Source of the DNA: Nitrospira_D sp035465795
Lineage (GTDB): Bacteria; Nitrospirota; Nitrospiria; Nitrospirales; Nitrospiraceae
DNA: 64,000 bases
Direction of reading: 5' to 3'
Assembly: GCF_049546785.1 (NCBI RefSeq)
Contig: NZ_JBMWAN010000001.1
Span: 124,001-188,000, forward strand
Below the pieces are notes generated by a model. That model ran no database searches and was not told the origin of the DNA. It was given only the letters and a program-made list of their open reading frames with translations. This document shows positions 17,775 through 25,400 of the stretch, one piece after another. The translations under genes and the position numbers were made by a program. How positions within the stretch are numbered: position 1 is the first letter of the stretch; every line of letters begins with the position of its first letter.

Positions 17775-18155
17775 CTAGGCCGGCTGCCCCTTGTCCAGGG
17801 GACAGCCGGCCTCACGCCAGGCCTTGATTCCCCCGTCCATCGAAAGCACATCGGTATAGCCCATCTGCTGAAGCGCATCCGCGGCCAGGACAGACCGGTA
17901 TCCGCCTCCGCAGTACAGAACGATCGGGGCCTGCTTGTCGGGTATCGCCGTCTCAATATCGCGCTCGATGATACCCTTCCCAAGATGACGGGCTCCTGCC
18001 GCATGGTCTTTCACAAACTCATGGTCTTCACGCACATCGACCAAATGAAACCGTTCCCCTCTCGCCAGCCTGGCCTGCACCTCGGCGACGGTACAGACCT
18101 GAACCCGCTGCCTCGCCTGTTCCACCAATCGAAGAAATCCGGGGTTGTGCTGCAT
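17775..18155 (-). CDS. Single-domain rhodanese
   Basis: The 126-residue protein is one rhodanese domain: FHLVDVREDHEF, then LYCGGGYRSVLAAD with the sulfur-carrying cysteine in a six-residue loop, and a C-terminal DGGIKAWREAGCPL. Such proteins move sulfane sulfur to acceptors such as cyanide, thiols or cofactor pathways. It follows the radical SAM gene by 11 bases on the same strand and may be co-transcribed, but a functional link is not proven. Confidence 0.9.
   Translation of the reverse strand: MQHNPGFLRLVEQARQRVQVCTVAEVQARLARGERFHLVDVREDHEFVKDHAAGARHLGKGIIERDIETAIPDKQAPIVLYCGGGYRSVLAADALQQMGYTDVLSMDGGIKAWREAGCPLDKGQPA
17777..17812. terminator. Bidirectional hairpin between skp-like and rhodanese genes
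   Basis: AGGCCGGCTG and CAGCCGGCCT form a perfect 10-bp stem between convergent genes, with additional CCCC/GGGG pairing inside. It overlaps the last codons of the rhodanese gene. No T-run is present. Confidence 0.5.
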
Positions 18156-18166
18156 CGGTTCTCCTC

Positions 18167-19183
18167 TTAATCAAATAAGGAAGTTTGCGCGCCCTCTGGG
18201 CGTCTGAATGTCTGAGGGATCCCGCTCGCATCTCCCGCATCGAACCCGGCTTTTCGCTTCGCAACCTCGAACAACTGCTCAACCATATACCAGTAGGTCC
18301 CGCTCCCCTGATGGCGCTTAAAAAATGCGCCCTCGGTCAGCTGCCCCTCCCTGGTCTCTCGCAGCCGGTTCACAATCTTGCCGAACCGGTCTGGGAAAGC
18401 AGCTTTCATCCGTTCGAGAAACACCGGTTCGACACTGCCGGAGAGCCGCAGCAGGCTATATACGGCCGTCTTTGCTCCGGCTTCACGCGCTCGTTCCAGC
18501 AACGCGGGAATATCCTCGTCATTGAGACCGGGAATAATCGGAGCAATCGAAATGCCGGTCGGGATTCCGGCATCCGCCAGCGCCTGCATCGTCTCAAACC
18601 GCTTCGCCGGCGAGGGCGCCTGCGGCTCCACAAGTCGCGCCGTGTCGTCGTCCGCAAATGGAATACTGACGTACACCTGCACCCAGGCCTCCCGGCGCAA
18701 GCTGGTCAACACATCGAGATCGCGCCTCACCAGCGCCCCCTTGGTGATCACCCCCACAGGATTCCGGTACTCGGCACACACTTCCAGGCAGGCGCGTGTC
18801 AATCCATACGACGCCTCGAGCGGCTGATAGCAGTCGGTGTTACCGGAAAAGACAATCAACTCACCCTGCCATGAGGGCTTCCCAAACGCCCGACGCAAGA
18901 GCTGAGGAGCCTCTTCCTTCACGATGATTTTCGTATCGAAGTCGGTTCCAGCCCCGAATCCCCAGTACTCATGTGACGGCCGGGCGTAACAATAGGCACA
19001 GCCGTGAAAGCACCCCCGGTAGGGATTGACGCTCCAGCGAAAGGGAAGATCCGGGCTGTCATTCCGGCTGAGGATTTCCCGGCTGGCGTCTTCAAAGACC
19101 ACCAGCTTGGCGGGAGGAGCCGGCTCCAGCAGCTCGCGGTGCTGCGACTCAAAGGGATTGGGCGGATTGGCAACCCTGCGCAT
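18167..19183 (-). CDS. Radical SAM protein, PA0069/SplB-like
   Basis: The protein (338 residues from ATG 19183) has MRRVANPPNPFES near its start and then NPYRGCFHGCAYCYARPSHEYW. CX3CX2C is the radical SAM cluster site in the arrangement of the PA0069/Rv2578c family, relatives of spore photoproduct lyase. FSGNTDCYQPLE is a second family block. The reaction is unknown; DNA repair has been suggested from similarity to SplB. The frame remains open to a GTG at 19288, but an AGGATAG site before 19183 and the usual family start favour the shorter form. Confidence 0.85.
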   Translation of the reverse strand: MRRVANPPNPFESQHRELLEPAPPAKLVVFEDASREILSRNDSPDLPFRWSVNPYRGCFHGCAYCYARPSHEYWGFGAGTDFDTKIIVKEEAPQLLRRAFGKPSWQGELIVFSGNTDCYQPLEASYGLTRACLEVCAEYRNPVGVITKGALVRRDLDVLTSLRREAWVQVYVSIPFADDDTARLVEPQAPSPAKRFETMQALADAGIPTGISIAPIIPGLNDEDIPALLERAREAGAKTAVYSLLRLSGSVEPVFLERMKAAFPDRFGKIVNRLRETREGQLTEGAFFKRHQGSGTYWYMVEQLFEVAKRKAGFDAGDASGIPQTFRRPEGAQTSLFD

Positions 19184-19330
19184 GGCGCTATCCTGTCCAG
19201 ACGTCTCCGTCCTTGTCAATCCACCACGCCCCGCCGGAGGATCGCCGGCTTGAAAACATGTACTAAGCGGTTTCGTTGACTCCGCCACGACCAGGTGCTA
19301 GATTCCTCGGACTTTTTGAGGAGTTGAGTC

Positions 19331-20614
19331 GTGTACGACCTACGTCAGCTGCGCGATAATCTGGAATCGATCCGTGAACGCCTGGGCCGCCGGGGATCCG
19401 ACGTGCCCTGGGAGGCGATGAAGAAACTGGTGGAGGAGCGCCGGAGCATGACCACACAGGTGGAGCAGCTCCGCCACGACCTCAAAAAAGGATCCGACGA
19501 CGTGGCCCGCCTGAAACGGGAGAAGCAACCGGCCGACGACGCCGTCGCCGCCATGAAACGGCTCGGCGACCGGATTCGCGAAATTGAAACCGGCCTCCGC
19601 TCGGTCGAAGAATCCCTCGCCGACCTCAATCTGCGCATCCCCAACATCCCGCATGAATCCGTTCCCGCCGGACAGGACGCAGCGGACAATGTGGAAATCC
19701 GCCGGTGGGGCACCTATCCCGCATTCTCATTCGCACCCAAACCGCATTGGGACCTGGGGGAAGCCCTGGGCATCCTGGATTTCGACCGCGCCGCCAAGCT
19801 TGCCGGAGCGCGGTTTGCCGTGATGCTGGGCGCCGGCGCGCGACTGGAGCGTGCCTTGATCAATTACATGCTGGACCGGCATACCACGCAGCACGGCTAT
19901 CGGGAAATCCTGCCGCCGCTCCTGGTCAACCGGACGACCATGACCGGAACCGGACAACTGCCCAAGTTTGAAGAGGATCTGTTTCGCCTGAAGGATGAAG
20001 ACTACTTTCTCATCCCCACGGCAGAAGTCCCGGTAACGAACCTCCACCGGGACGAGCTGCTCGATGAAGAGACGCTGCCGATTCGCTACACCGCCTACAC
20101 CCCCTGCTTCCGCCGCGAAGCCGGGTCGTATGGGAAAGATACCAGGGGCCTTATTCGACTGCACCAGTTCAACAAGGTGGAGCTGGTCTGCTTCTGCTCA
20201 CCAGAAAACTCTCACGCCGAGTTGGAACGGCTCACCGGACATGCCGAGAGTATCTTGCAGGGGTTGGGACTGCCTTATCGGGTTGTGACACTCTGCACCG
20301 GAGACATGGGCTTTTCGTCCGCCAAGACGTACGACATCGAAGTGTGGCTCCCGTCCCAACAACAGTATCGGGAGATTTCCTCGTGCAGCAACTTTGAGGC
20401 GTTCCAATCCCGGAGAGCCAATATCCGCTACAGGACAAAGGGGAACAAAAAAGAGTCCAAAACGGAGTTCGTCCACACCCTGAACGGATCAGGGCTGGCC
20501 GTCGGCCGAACCTTGCTCGCTATCCTGGAAAACTATCAACGGGAAGACGGGAGCATTACCATTCCGGAACCCCTCCGCCCCTACATGGGAGGGCTTGACT
20601 GCATCCGCAAATAA
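19331..20614 (+). CDS. serS: Seryl-tRNA synthetase
   Basis: The 427-residue protein has the N-terminal antiparallel coiled-coil arm (about 30-105, QLRHDLKKGSDDVARLKRE) that grips tRNA-Ser, then class II motifs: motif 2 in TPCFRREAGSYGKDTRGLIR and motif 3 in GSGLAVGRTLLAILENYQ. It charges tRNA-Ser with serine. The GTG start lies eight bases after GAGGAG. A tRNA-Ser gene follows only 25 bases downstream, so synthetase and substrate RNA are neighbours and perhaps co-transcribed. Confidence 0.97.
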   Translation: MYDLRQLRDNLESIRERLGRRGSDVPWEAMKKLVEERRSMTTQVEQLRHDLKKGSDDVARLKREKQPADDAVAAMKRLGDRIREIETGLRSVEESLADLNLRIPNIPHESVPAGQDAADNVEIRRWGTYPAFSFAPKPHWDLGEALGILDFDRAAKLAGARFAVMLGAGARLERALINYMLDRHTTQHGYREILPPLLVNRTTMTGTGQLPKFEEDLFRLKDEDYFLIPTAEVPVTNLHRDELLDEETLPIRYTAYTPCFRREAGSYGKDTRGLIRLHQFNKVELVCFCSPENSHAELERLTGHAESILQGLGLPYRVVTLCTGDMGFSSAKTYDIEVWLPSQQQYREISSCSNFEAFQSRRANIRYRTKGNKKESKTEFVHTLNGSGLAVGRTLLAILENYQREDGSITIPEPLRPYMGGLDCIRK

Positions 20615-20639
20615 CGGCACATATTGCAAGCACGGCTAC

Positions 20640-20729
20640 GGAGGGGTGACGGAGCGGCCGAACGTGCCAGTCTTGAAAACTGGAGACCTCGCAAGGGGTC
20701 CGCGAGTTCAAATCTCGCCCCCTCCGCCA
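20640..20729 (+). tRNA. tRNA-Ser (anticodon TGA)
   Basis: The acceptor arm GGAGGGG pairs with CCCCTCC, followed by G and an encoded CCA. The anticodon stem-loop CCAGT-CTTGAAA-ACTGG gives anticodon TGA, reading UCA and UCG codons. A long variable arm and the T arm GCGAG-TTCAAAT-CTCGC complete a typical class II serine tRNA of 90 bases. A partial copy of its 3' end lies at 22674-22702. Confidence 0.97.
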
Positions 20730-20928
20730 TCCTTTCCCCGACAATTGACCGGCAGCGCCGACTCCAAGAAAATCATCAAGGGCCGACCCTCTGCACAGAA
20801 GGATGAACGCGCGGAAGGCAATGTTTCCACGCGCCGCCTATGAGCAGATCACAGGATCGTGGCGAAGCAGTAGAAACTGCCATGAAAGATTCGCCCCTAG
20901 CACTGAACTCTCACACACGAGGTGATTG

Positions 20929-21141
20929 ATGTCGCCTGGAGCAAAACGAACTCTTATCGCTCGTCTCATGGCAGGGGCTGGCTGCCTCTGCGGGATACTT
21001 GGATCTACGCTGTCGCCGGCTACTTATCAGATAGCGGACCACACGGACTTCGACTGGTTTGCGGGCGGAACATTACTGCTTGTGTTTGCCATCTACTTGT
21101 TAGTCGATGGGGCAATGGCATTTCAAAAATCTCACTCCTGA
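20929..21141 (+). CDS. Small membrane protein, unknown
   Basis: A 70-residue protein with two hydrophobic stretches (about 10-28 and 46-62: LLLVFAIYLLVDGAMAF). GAGGTGA a few bases before the ATG supports translation. I do not recognise the family. It lies in a region behind tRNA-Ser that has features of a decayed insertion. Confidence 0.5.
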   Translation: MSPGAKRTLIARLMAGAGCLCGILGSTLSPATYQIADHTDFDWFAGGTLLLVFAIYLLVDGAMAFQKSHS

Positions 21142-21163
21142 TCTGACACATGGGCTTAAGAAC

Positions 21164-21349
21164 AGAACGCTTGTGACGAAAGAAATAGAGGAGTTTGGCC
21201 GCACCATCGCCGATGTTTTCGTTCCGGACGACACGAACGTCAATCACACACTGATCAAAGAGAGCTGGTCCTGGTGGTATCGGAAGTATGCGCCGGAGGA
21301 TACGGTGCTGGAAGGGTTCGAAAACGAAGCGGGGGCGGCAGTCGCTTAA
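21164..21349 (+). pseudogene. Truncated thermonuclease (SNase-like) fragment
   Basis: The frame encodes the C-terminal third of a staphylococcal-nuclease-type protein: EFGRTIADVFVPD, VNHTLIKESWSWWYRKYAP and TVLEGFENEA. The N-terminal half with the first catalytic residues is missing, and the end stops before the usual GLWAD-type tail. The open frame begins at 21107, overlapping the previous small gene. It is most likely a remnant left in the decayed island. Confidence 0.7.
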
Positions 21350-21681
21350 CCAGGTGTCCACGGAACTGGGGGAAGGTCAAGGCGAACCCTTCATATCTTT
21401 GGAGGCTCGGCGCTGTTGGGGCCGTGCCCCCCCGCCTCGACAGGAATAAGGCGTTTGGGACTGTCGTGTATGTCATTGAACCTGACGCACAGGCGAACCT
21501 AAGCCGATACCCCGCCCGATCGCGATTTTGTGGGGTGGTGGCGGAAAAATGGAAACTCACGCCGAAAGACCAACCGTGCCCGTCCCGGCTTCGCTCCTTG
21601 ATCGTGGGCCTAAATTGGTACCGGGTGAAACCACTCCTGTGATCGGTCCAGTTCCACAGCAATGGCGTGAAGAACAGATTG
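21350..21681. other. No gene seen
   Basis: Open frames exist on both strands, but none shows a ribosome site, a known motif or convincing protein character. It probably belongs to the decayed island between the tRNA-Ser gene and its partial copy. Confidence 0.5.
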
Positions 21682-21927
21682 TTACATTTTCTCGGGCGGC
21701 AAGGCGGAGTGAATCGTCAGCGGCTTATTCTCGTGAACTGGGCAATAGGGCCAATCCTGGAGCGGCCCCTCGATGACTTTCTCACAGGAAACCGCTGCGT
21801 CACAGTCACCGCAATATAGCAGGGCAGGTGTGCCGGCGAGCCATGCAGCCCACTGCAATTCTCTAAGCTGGGATTTCAGCCTCCGGCGTTCCTCGGAAAC
21901 CTCTTCCTGCGTCGCCAGTCGCGCCAT
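21682..21927 (-). CDS. Small cysteine-containing protein, unknown
   Basis: An 81-residue protein from ATG 21927, which lies seven bases after GGAG. A charged helix (QEEVSEERRRLKSQLRELQW) is followed by LLYCGDCDAAVSCEKV and WPYCPVHENK; CxxC plus two later cysteines and a histidine could bind zinc. No family recognised. Confidence 0.5.
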   Translation of the reverse strand: MARLATQEEVSEERRRLKSQLRELQWAAWLAGTPALLYCGDCDAAVSCEKVIEGPLQDWPYCPVHENKPLTIHSALPPEKM

Positions 21928-22673
21928 CTCATCACTCCACACTCAATTTGAATAAAGCTCTCTAGTCTGATGGGTGTCAGCTGTATTACGTGATGACTAT
22001 GAGCAAGGCCGATGCCACTTCGCGAATCGTGGTATCTACGCATCTAATGGGGAATTTAGAGCTGCCTAGGCCATATGATCTGCATTCTCGTATGGAAATC
22101 CCTGCATCAAAACGGAAGAGGGGTTCTACCCGGATTTTATGAACACCTAGTTTAGGCTCATTCTGGACAAGGAGGGTGTCATCTGCCAGCGGTGGCAGCG
22201 ATGGAGACCGGAACTGACCACCAGACGGATCCACTCTCAGACGGATCGATAACATCCGGTTCAATAGCGTTCCCTAACCCTCCACTCTGCTGCTTTTAGG
22301 TTGGGACCGTGATGTTCCTTGCACTGTTCAGGAAGCAGCTTTCTCGTTCCCAATGACCGTCAGTTTCCCTTTTGTCTTAGTTAAGGGAGGCTAGAGCGTG
22401 GGATTCCGTTTGCAACGCCCGTATACCGACAAAGCGACGCCTTTTTTCTAATAGCTTGTTCCTAAAAGGAATCTCGCCCCTCAAAGAAACGGGCATGTCA
22501 TAGACAATTAGCATGATCTAAAGATTGGGGGGCACCACACCTGTGGCTAAACAGTGGCAGAACTATCCAGTCCGATCAATCTTGATCGGTTCCGCCCCTG
22601 CCCCTAAATCTACTGTAAGTGATTGAAAACGAAAGGATGGGACGAGATCAGCACCTATAGTCCCGGAGGCTTC
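21928..22673. other. AT-richer stretch without recognisable gene
   Basis: Lower GC than the surroundings and only weak short frames, such as a 92-codon frame on the minus strand at 21986-22264 without motif. It fits a degraded foreign segment between the tRNA-Ser gene and the partial copy at 22674. Confidence 0.5.
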
Positions 22674-22702
22674 GCGGGCTTCAAATCTCGCCCCCCCGCC
22701 AT
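22674..22702 (+). repeat. Partial tRNA-Ser 3'-end copy (att-like repeat)
   Basis: The bases TTCAAATCTCGCCCCC and CCGCCAT repeat the T loop, T stem and acceptor end of the tRNA-Ser(TGA) gene at 20640-20729, with one base missing between them. Direct repeats of a tRNA 3' end typically mark the far end of an element integrated at that tRNA. The segment between them is about 2 kb and carries no integrase gene. Confidence 0.7.
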
Positions 22703-22763
22703 TAACCGCTGTCTCAGAATCCTGTTCTTACAGACCGGATTCCATTCCCACAGGCAGCGACTA

Positions 22764-23114
22764 CTACGCGCGAATCAGGATTTGCTCACAGGGTTGACTC
22801 ACGGGCTCTTTCCGCTGCTGCTCTGAGTATCGTTCCAACCGCGCTCTCTCGCGCGCATCGACCGTAATGAAGTCGATACCGACCCATTGATTTCTGACCC
22901 ACCGGACCTCTGCCAGCCGGATAAAAACATGGGTGTCGTCGTCCGGTAACCAGAGACGCACCCTGACCAAGTCCCCCGCCTTGAGAGAGCCGGGAGTTCT
23001 CAGCCGTCGATCCGTCCCGGACATCTCATAAATACAGCCATCCGCCCGGTACTGCGGTGCCACCGAACTCAACACGCAGTCAATCGTGATCGTTGCCAAG
23101 GACTTTAGGTACAT
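22764..23114 (-). CDS. PilZ-domain-like protein
   Basis: A 116-residue protein with a PilZ-type barrel pattern: a DGCIYEMSGTDRRL block, LKAGDLVRVRLWLPD, then VFIRLAEVRWVRNQWVGIDFI. The RxxxR and DxSxxG motifs that bind cyclic-di-GMP are not clearly conserved (YEMSGTD stands in for DxSxxG), so binding is uncertain. It stands alone. The HD-GYP protein at 15612 shows that cyclic-di-GMP turnover is likely in the cell. Confidence 0.7.
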   Translation of the reverse strand: MYLKSLATITIDCVLSSVAPQYRADGCIYEMSGTDRRLRTPGSLKAGDLVRVRLWLPDDDTHVFIRLAEVRWVRNQWVGIDFITVDARERARLERYSEQQRKEPVSQPCEQILIRA

Positions 23115-23392
23115 GATTCTCCCCTGGGTGATTCGTTCAGGTTCTTACGTTACTACTTCACGACGGGCATCACTATCCCCCAGAAGTTGGATAGACCGAA
23201 CACCTGATATCTGCCGGTGCGGCTGACGAAACGCGTCCCTCCTTTTAGGAAGCACACCCTACCTCTACGGTATTTCACACCTCACCGGGACCTCGTATCT
23301 TGTCGCATGTCGCTCTCACCGGTCAGATGACGAAAGGCACCGGAGTACGCGCGCCACAACAAACGGGCTGACCAGCGGAAGGAGGACGCCCC

Positions 23393-23593
23393 ATGGAAAA
23401 GCACATCGGCAAAGTTGGAGCGATTAGCCGAGAAGTGAAAGGGAAGCCCTGCGTATTCTGCGGGGGTCATCAGTACCAACTCAGGCTAACTCCCGCACCT
23501 GAGCCTGGAACCGTGAAGTTGCATGCCCTTTGCACACAGTGTCACCGGCAAAATGCGATCGGCAAAAACCTGGGCGAAATTATCTGGATGTAG
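23393..23593 (+). CDS. Small zinc-ribbon protein
   Basis: A 66-residue protein with two CxxC knuckles, KPCVFCGGHQ and HALCTQCHRQ, 26 residues apart, which should bind one zinc. AAGGAGGACGCCCC before the ATG is an excellent ribosome site, so it is translated. The function is unknown. Confidence 0.65.
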   Translation: MEKHIGKVGAISREVKGKPCVFCGGHQYQLRLTPAPEPGTVKLHALCTQCHRQNAIGKNLGEIIWM

Positions 23594-23644
23594 GCTACCT
23601 ACAACCGTGAAGTCGCTCTTCCACCGCAGGCAGAGGAGAGAGGT

Positions 23645-23998
23645 ATGATGCCCCTCACACGATGGAATCGTTACCGCCGCACTCGCGCACAAAAACGGAA
23701 AGCCCTGCAACTGCTCGCACTAAGCGGCGTGGTTCGCCCGAGCACCAGTGAACCTCGCTATACGCTCTCGCCCTTGAAAGTGGCCGCGATTCATGACCGT
23801 CACGAACACCCCAAGCGCCCGCGGAACATCCTCGGTACAGTCCAAGCCCAAACGCCTCAGCGCCCGCGTCAATCACATCCGGCCGCAAACCGTCTCCTGG
23901 TGACCGCCAGAGCATGGTTTGAACAAGTCCTCCAATGCCTGAGAAGGGTACAATGGGACATAGCAAAGTCGGACTGGCACTTTCCCTCTGTTCGATAA
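23645..23998 (+). CDS. Hypothetical basic protein
   Basis: A 117-residue arginine-rich frame (RWNRYRRTRAQKRKALQLL) with ATGATG after a GAGAGGT site. No family recognised. An overlapping frame of the same length on the other strand (23655-24008) exists, so the coding status is uncertain. Confidence 0.35.
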   Translation: MMPLTRWNRYRRTRAQKRKALQLLALSGVVRPSTSEPRYTLSPLKVAAIHDRHEHPKRPRNILGTVQAQTPQRPRQSHPAANRLLVTARAWFEQVLQCLRRVQWDIAKSDWHFPSVR

Positions 23999-24126
23999 GA
24001 CCTTTCACTTGTGCCGCTCATACCGGCTGAGGTATTATCACCCCGCTCGTTAGCGGACGATTCCCCACTGACGAAAACATGCCCGTCATAGACCCACGGA
24101 CATGAGACCCATCGCAGCCCTATCGT

Positions 24127-24220
24127 GGAGAGGTGGCCGAGTGGCCGAAGGCAACGGTTTGCTAAACCGTCGTAGGGACTAAAATCTCTACCGAGGGTTC
24201 AAATCCCTCCCTCTCCGCCA
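24127..24220 (+). tRNA. tRNA-Ser (anticodon GCT)
   Basis: Acceptor arm GGAGAGG/CCTCTCC with encoded CCA, anticodon stem-loop ACGGT-TTGCTAA-ACCGT giving GCT (reads AGC/AGU), a long variable arm and a GAGGGTTCAAATCCCTC T arm. A T-run directly after CCA may end transcription. Confidence 0.97.
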
Positions 24221-24402
24221 TTTTTTCCATCCGGGCTGTTTGAGCACACTCCTGAGCCTCCCCCTTAACCAGATTGCACCTTTGAAATGGCTAAAGAGAC
24301 CCGGCTCCGTCGTTTTCAGTTGTGCGATCGGAAGCGGTATCGTATCTTACGAGTGACACAACACCATCTCATCATCGAGCCACCATCACGAAAGGATGAC
24401 CC

Positions 24403-25077
24403 ATGCGCATCGTTGCATTGCTTGCGGCTCTGTTGCTGACCGCTTCTCCCACACTGGCGTCTTCGGGAGATCCTACCACTGACGACCAAAAGACCCTGTA
24501 TGCCCTGGGATTGGCCATCAGCCAGTCCCTGGGGACGTTTGCCCTCAGCGAGTCGGAATTGGAGTTTGTGAAAACCGGCATTACCGACGGGGTCCTGAAG
24601 CGCACCCCTAAAGCGGATCTCCAGGCGTTCGGGCCCAAGATTCAGCAACTCCAGCAGGCCAGAGCCGCAGCCGTGGCCGAAGGCGAGAAGAAAGCCGGCG
24701 CCGCATACCTCGCGAAAGCCGCAGCCGAAAAGGGCTCCACCAAAACGGACTCCGGCATCGTCATCACCCCGATCAAGCCGGGAACCGGCGCCACGCCAAA
24801 AGCGACCGATACCGTGAAGGTCCACTACCACGGCACGCTCATCGATGGCACTGTGTTCGACAGTTCAGTGAAGCGCGGCGAACCAGCCACCTTCCCGCTG
24901 AGTCAGGTCATCAAGTGCTGGACCGAAGGCGTGCAGCAGATCAAAGTGGGAGGCAAAAGCCGTCTCGTCTGCCCTGCCAACCTGGCCTACGGAGATCGGG
25001 GATCGCCTCCGACGATTAAGCCCGGCGCAACCCTGACGTTTGAAGTTGAACTCTTAGAGATCGTCGCCCCTAAGTAA
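24403..25077 (+). CDS. FKBP-type peptidyl-prolyl isomerase, exported
   Basis: The 224-residue protein has a signal peptide (MRIVALLAALLLTASPTLAS), an N-terminal helical dimerisation region (about 25-105) as in FkpA/Mip, and a C-terminal FKBP domain with VKVHYHGTLIDGTVFDSS, CWTEGVQQIKVGGK and PANLAYGDRG. It should assist folding in the periplasm or outer membrane. The ATG follows AAAGGATG. A strong terminator lies 18 bases downstream of its stop. Confidence 0.93.
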   Translation: MRIVALLAALLLTASPTLASSGDPTTDDQKTLYALGLAISQSLGTFALSESELEFVKTGITDGVLKRTPKADLQAFGPKIQQLQQARAAAVAEGEKKAGAAYLAKAAAEKGSTKTDSGIVITPIKPGTGATPKATDTVKVHYHGTLIDGTVFDSSVKRGEPATFPLSQVIKCWTEGVQQIKVGGKSRLVCPANLAYGDRGSPPTIKPGATLTFEVELLEIVAPK

Positions 25078-25094
25078 GCGACAGCGAGAGACAG

Positions 25095-25136
25095 AAGGGC
25101 GGCAGCACGAGCATCGCGCTGCCGCCCTTCTTTTTT
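25095..25136 (+). terminator. Rho-independent terminator after FKBP gene
   Basis: AAGGGCGGCAGC pairs perfectly with GCTGCCGCCCTT around an 11-base loop, and C plus six T bases follow. Confidence 0.95.
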
Positions 25137-25230
25137 CCCAGAGGACCAAAAGACAGGCCCAAATGGCCTTGACCAACTCACGGCTCCTGCGGTATTGTCA
25201 CCACCTTCCAGAACGCGACTCTTCTGGCGT

Positions 25231-25306
25231 GCCGAGGTAGCTCAGTTGGTAGAGCACAGCCCTGAAAAGGCTGGTGTCGACAGTTCGATTCTGTCCCTCG
25301 GCACCA
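25231..25306 (+). tRNA. tRNA-Phe (anticodon GAA)
   Basis: A 76-base class I tRNA. Acceptor arm GCCGAGG/CCTCGGC, D arm with AGCTCAGTTGGTAGAGC, anticodon stem-loop CAGCC-CTGAAAA-GGCTG with GAA, T loop TTCGATT and encoded CCA. Confidence 0.97.
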
Positions 25307-25400
25307 CATCTTGTTTACAATCTCATTGACCTGCAGCATCCTCCCGTTTTGATTCCTTCCGGCCTAGCCGCTACGGATTCGTCGTCCAGAACCAATGCTG

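Noticed and set aside
22623..22826. 67-codon frame over the partial tRNA copy
   Set aside because: It runs through the tRNA remnant and has no ribosome site or motif.
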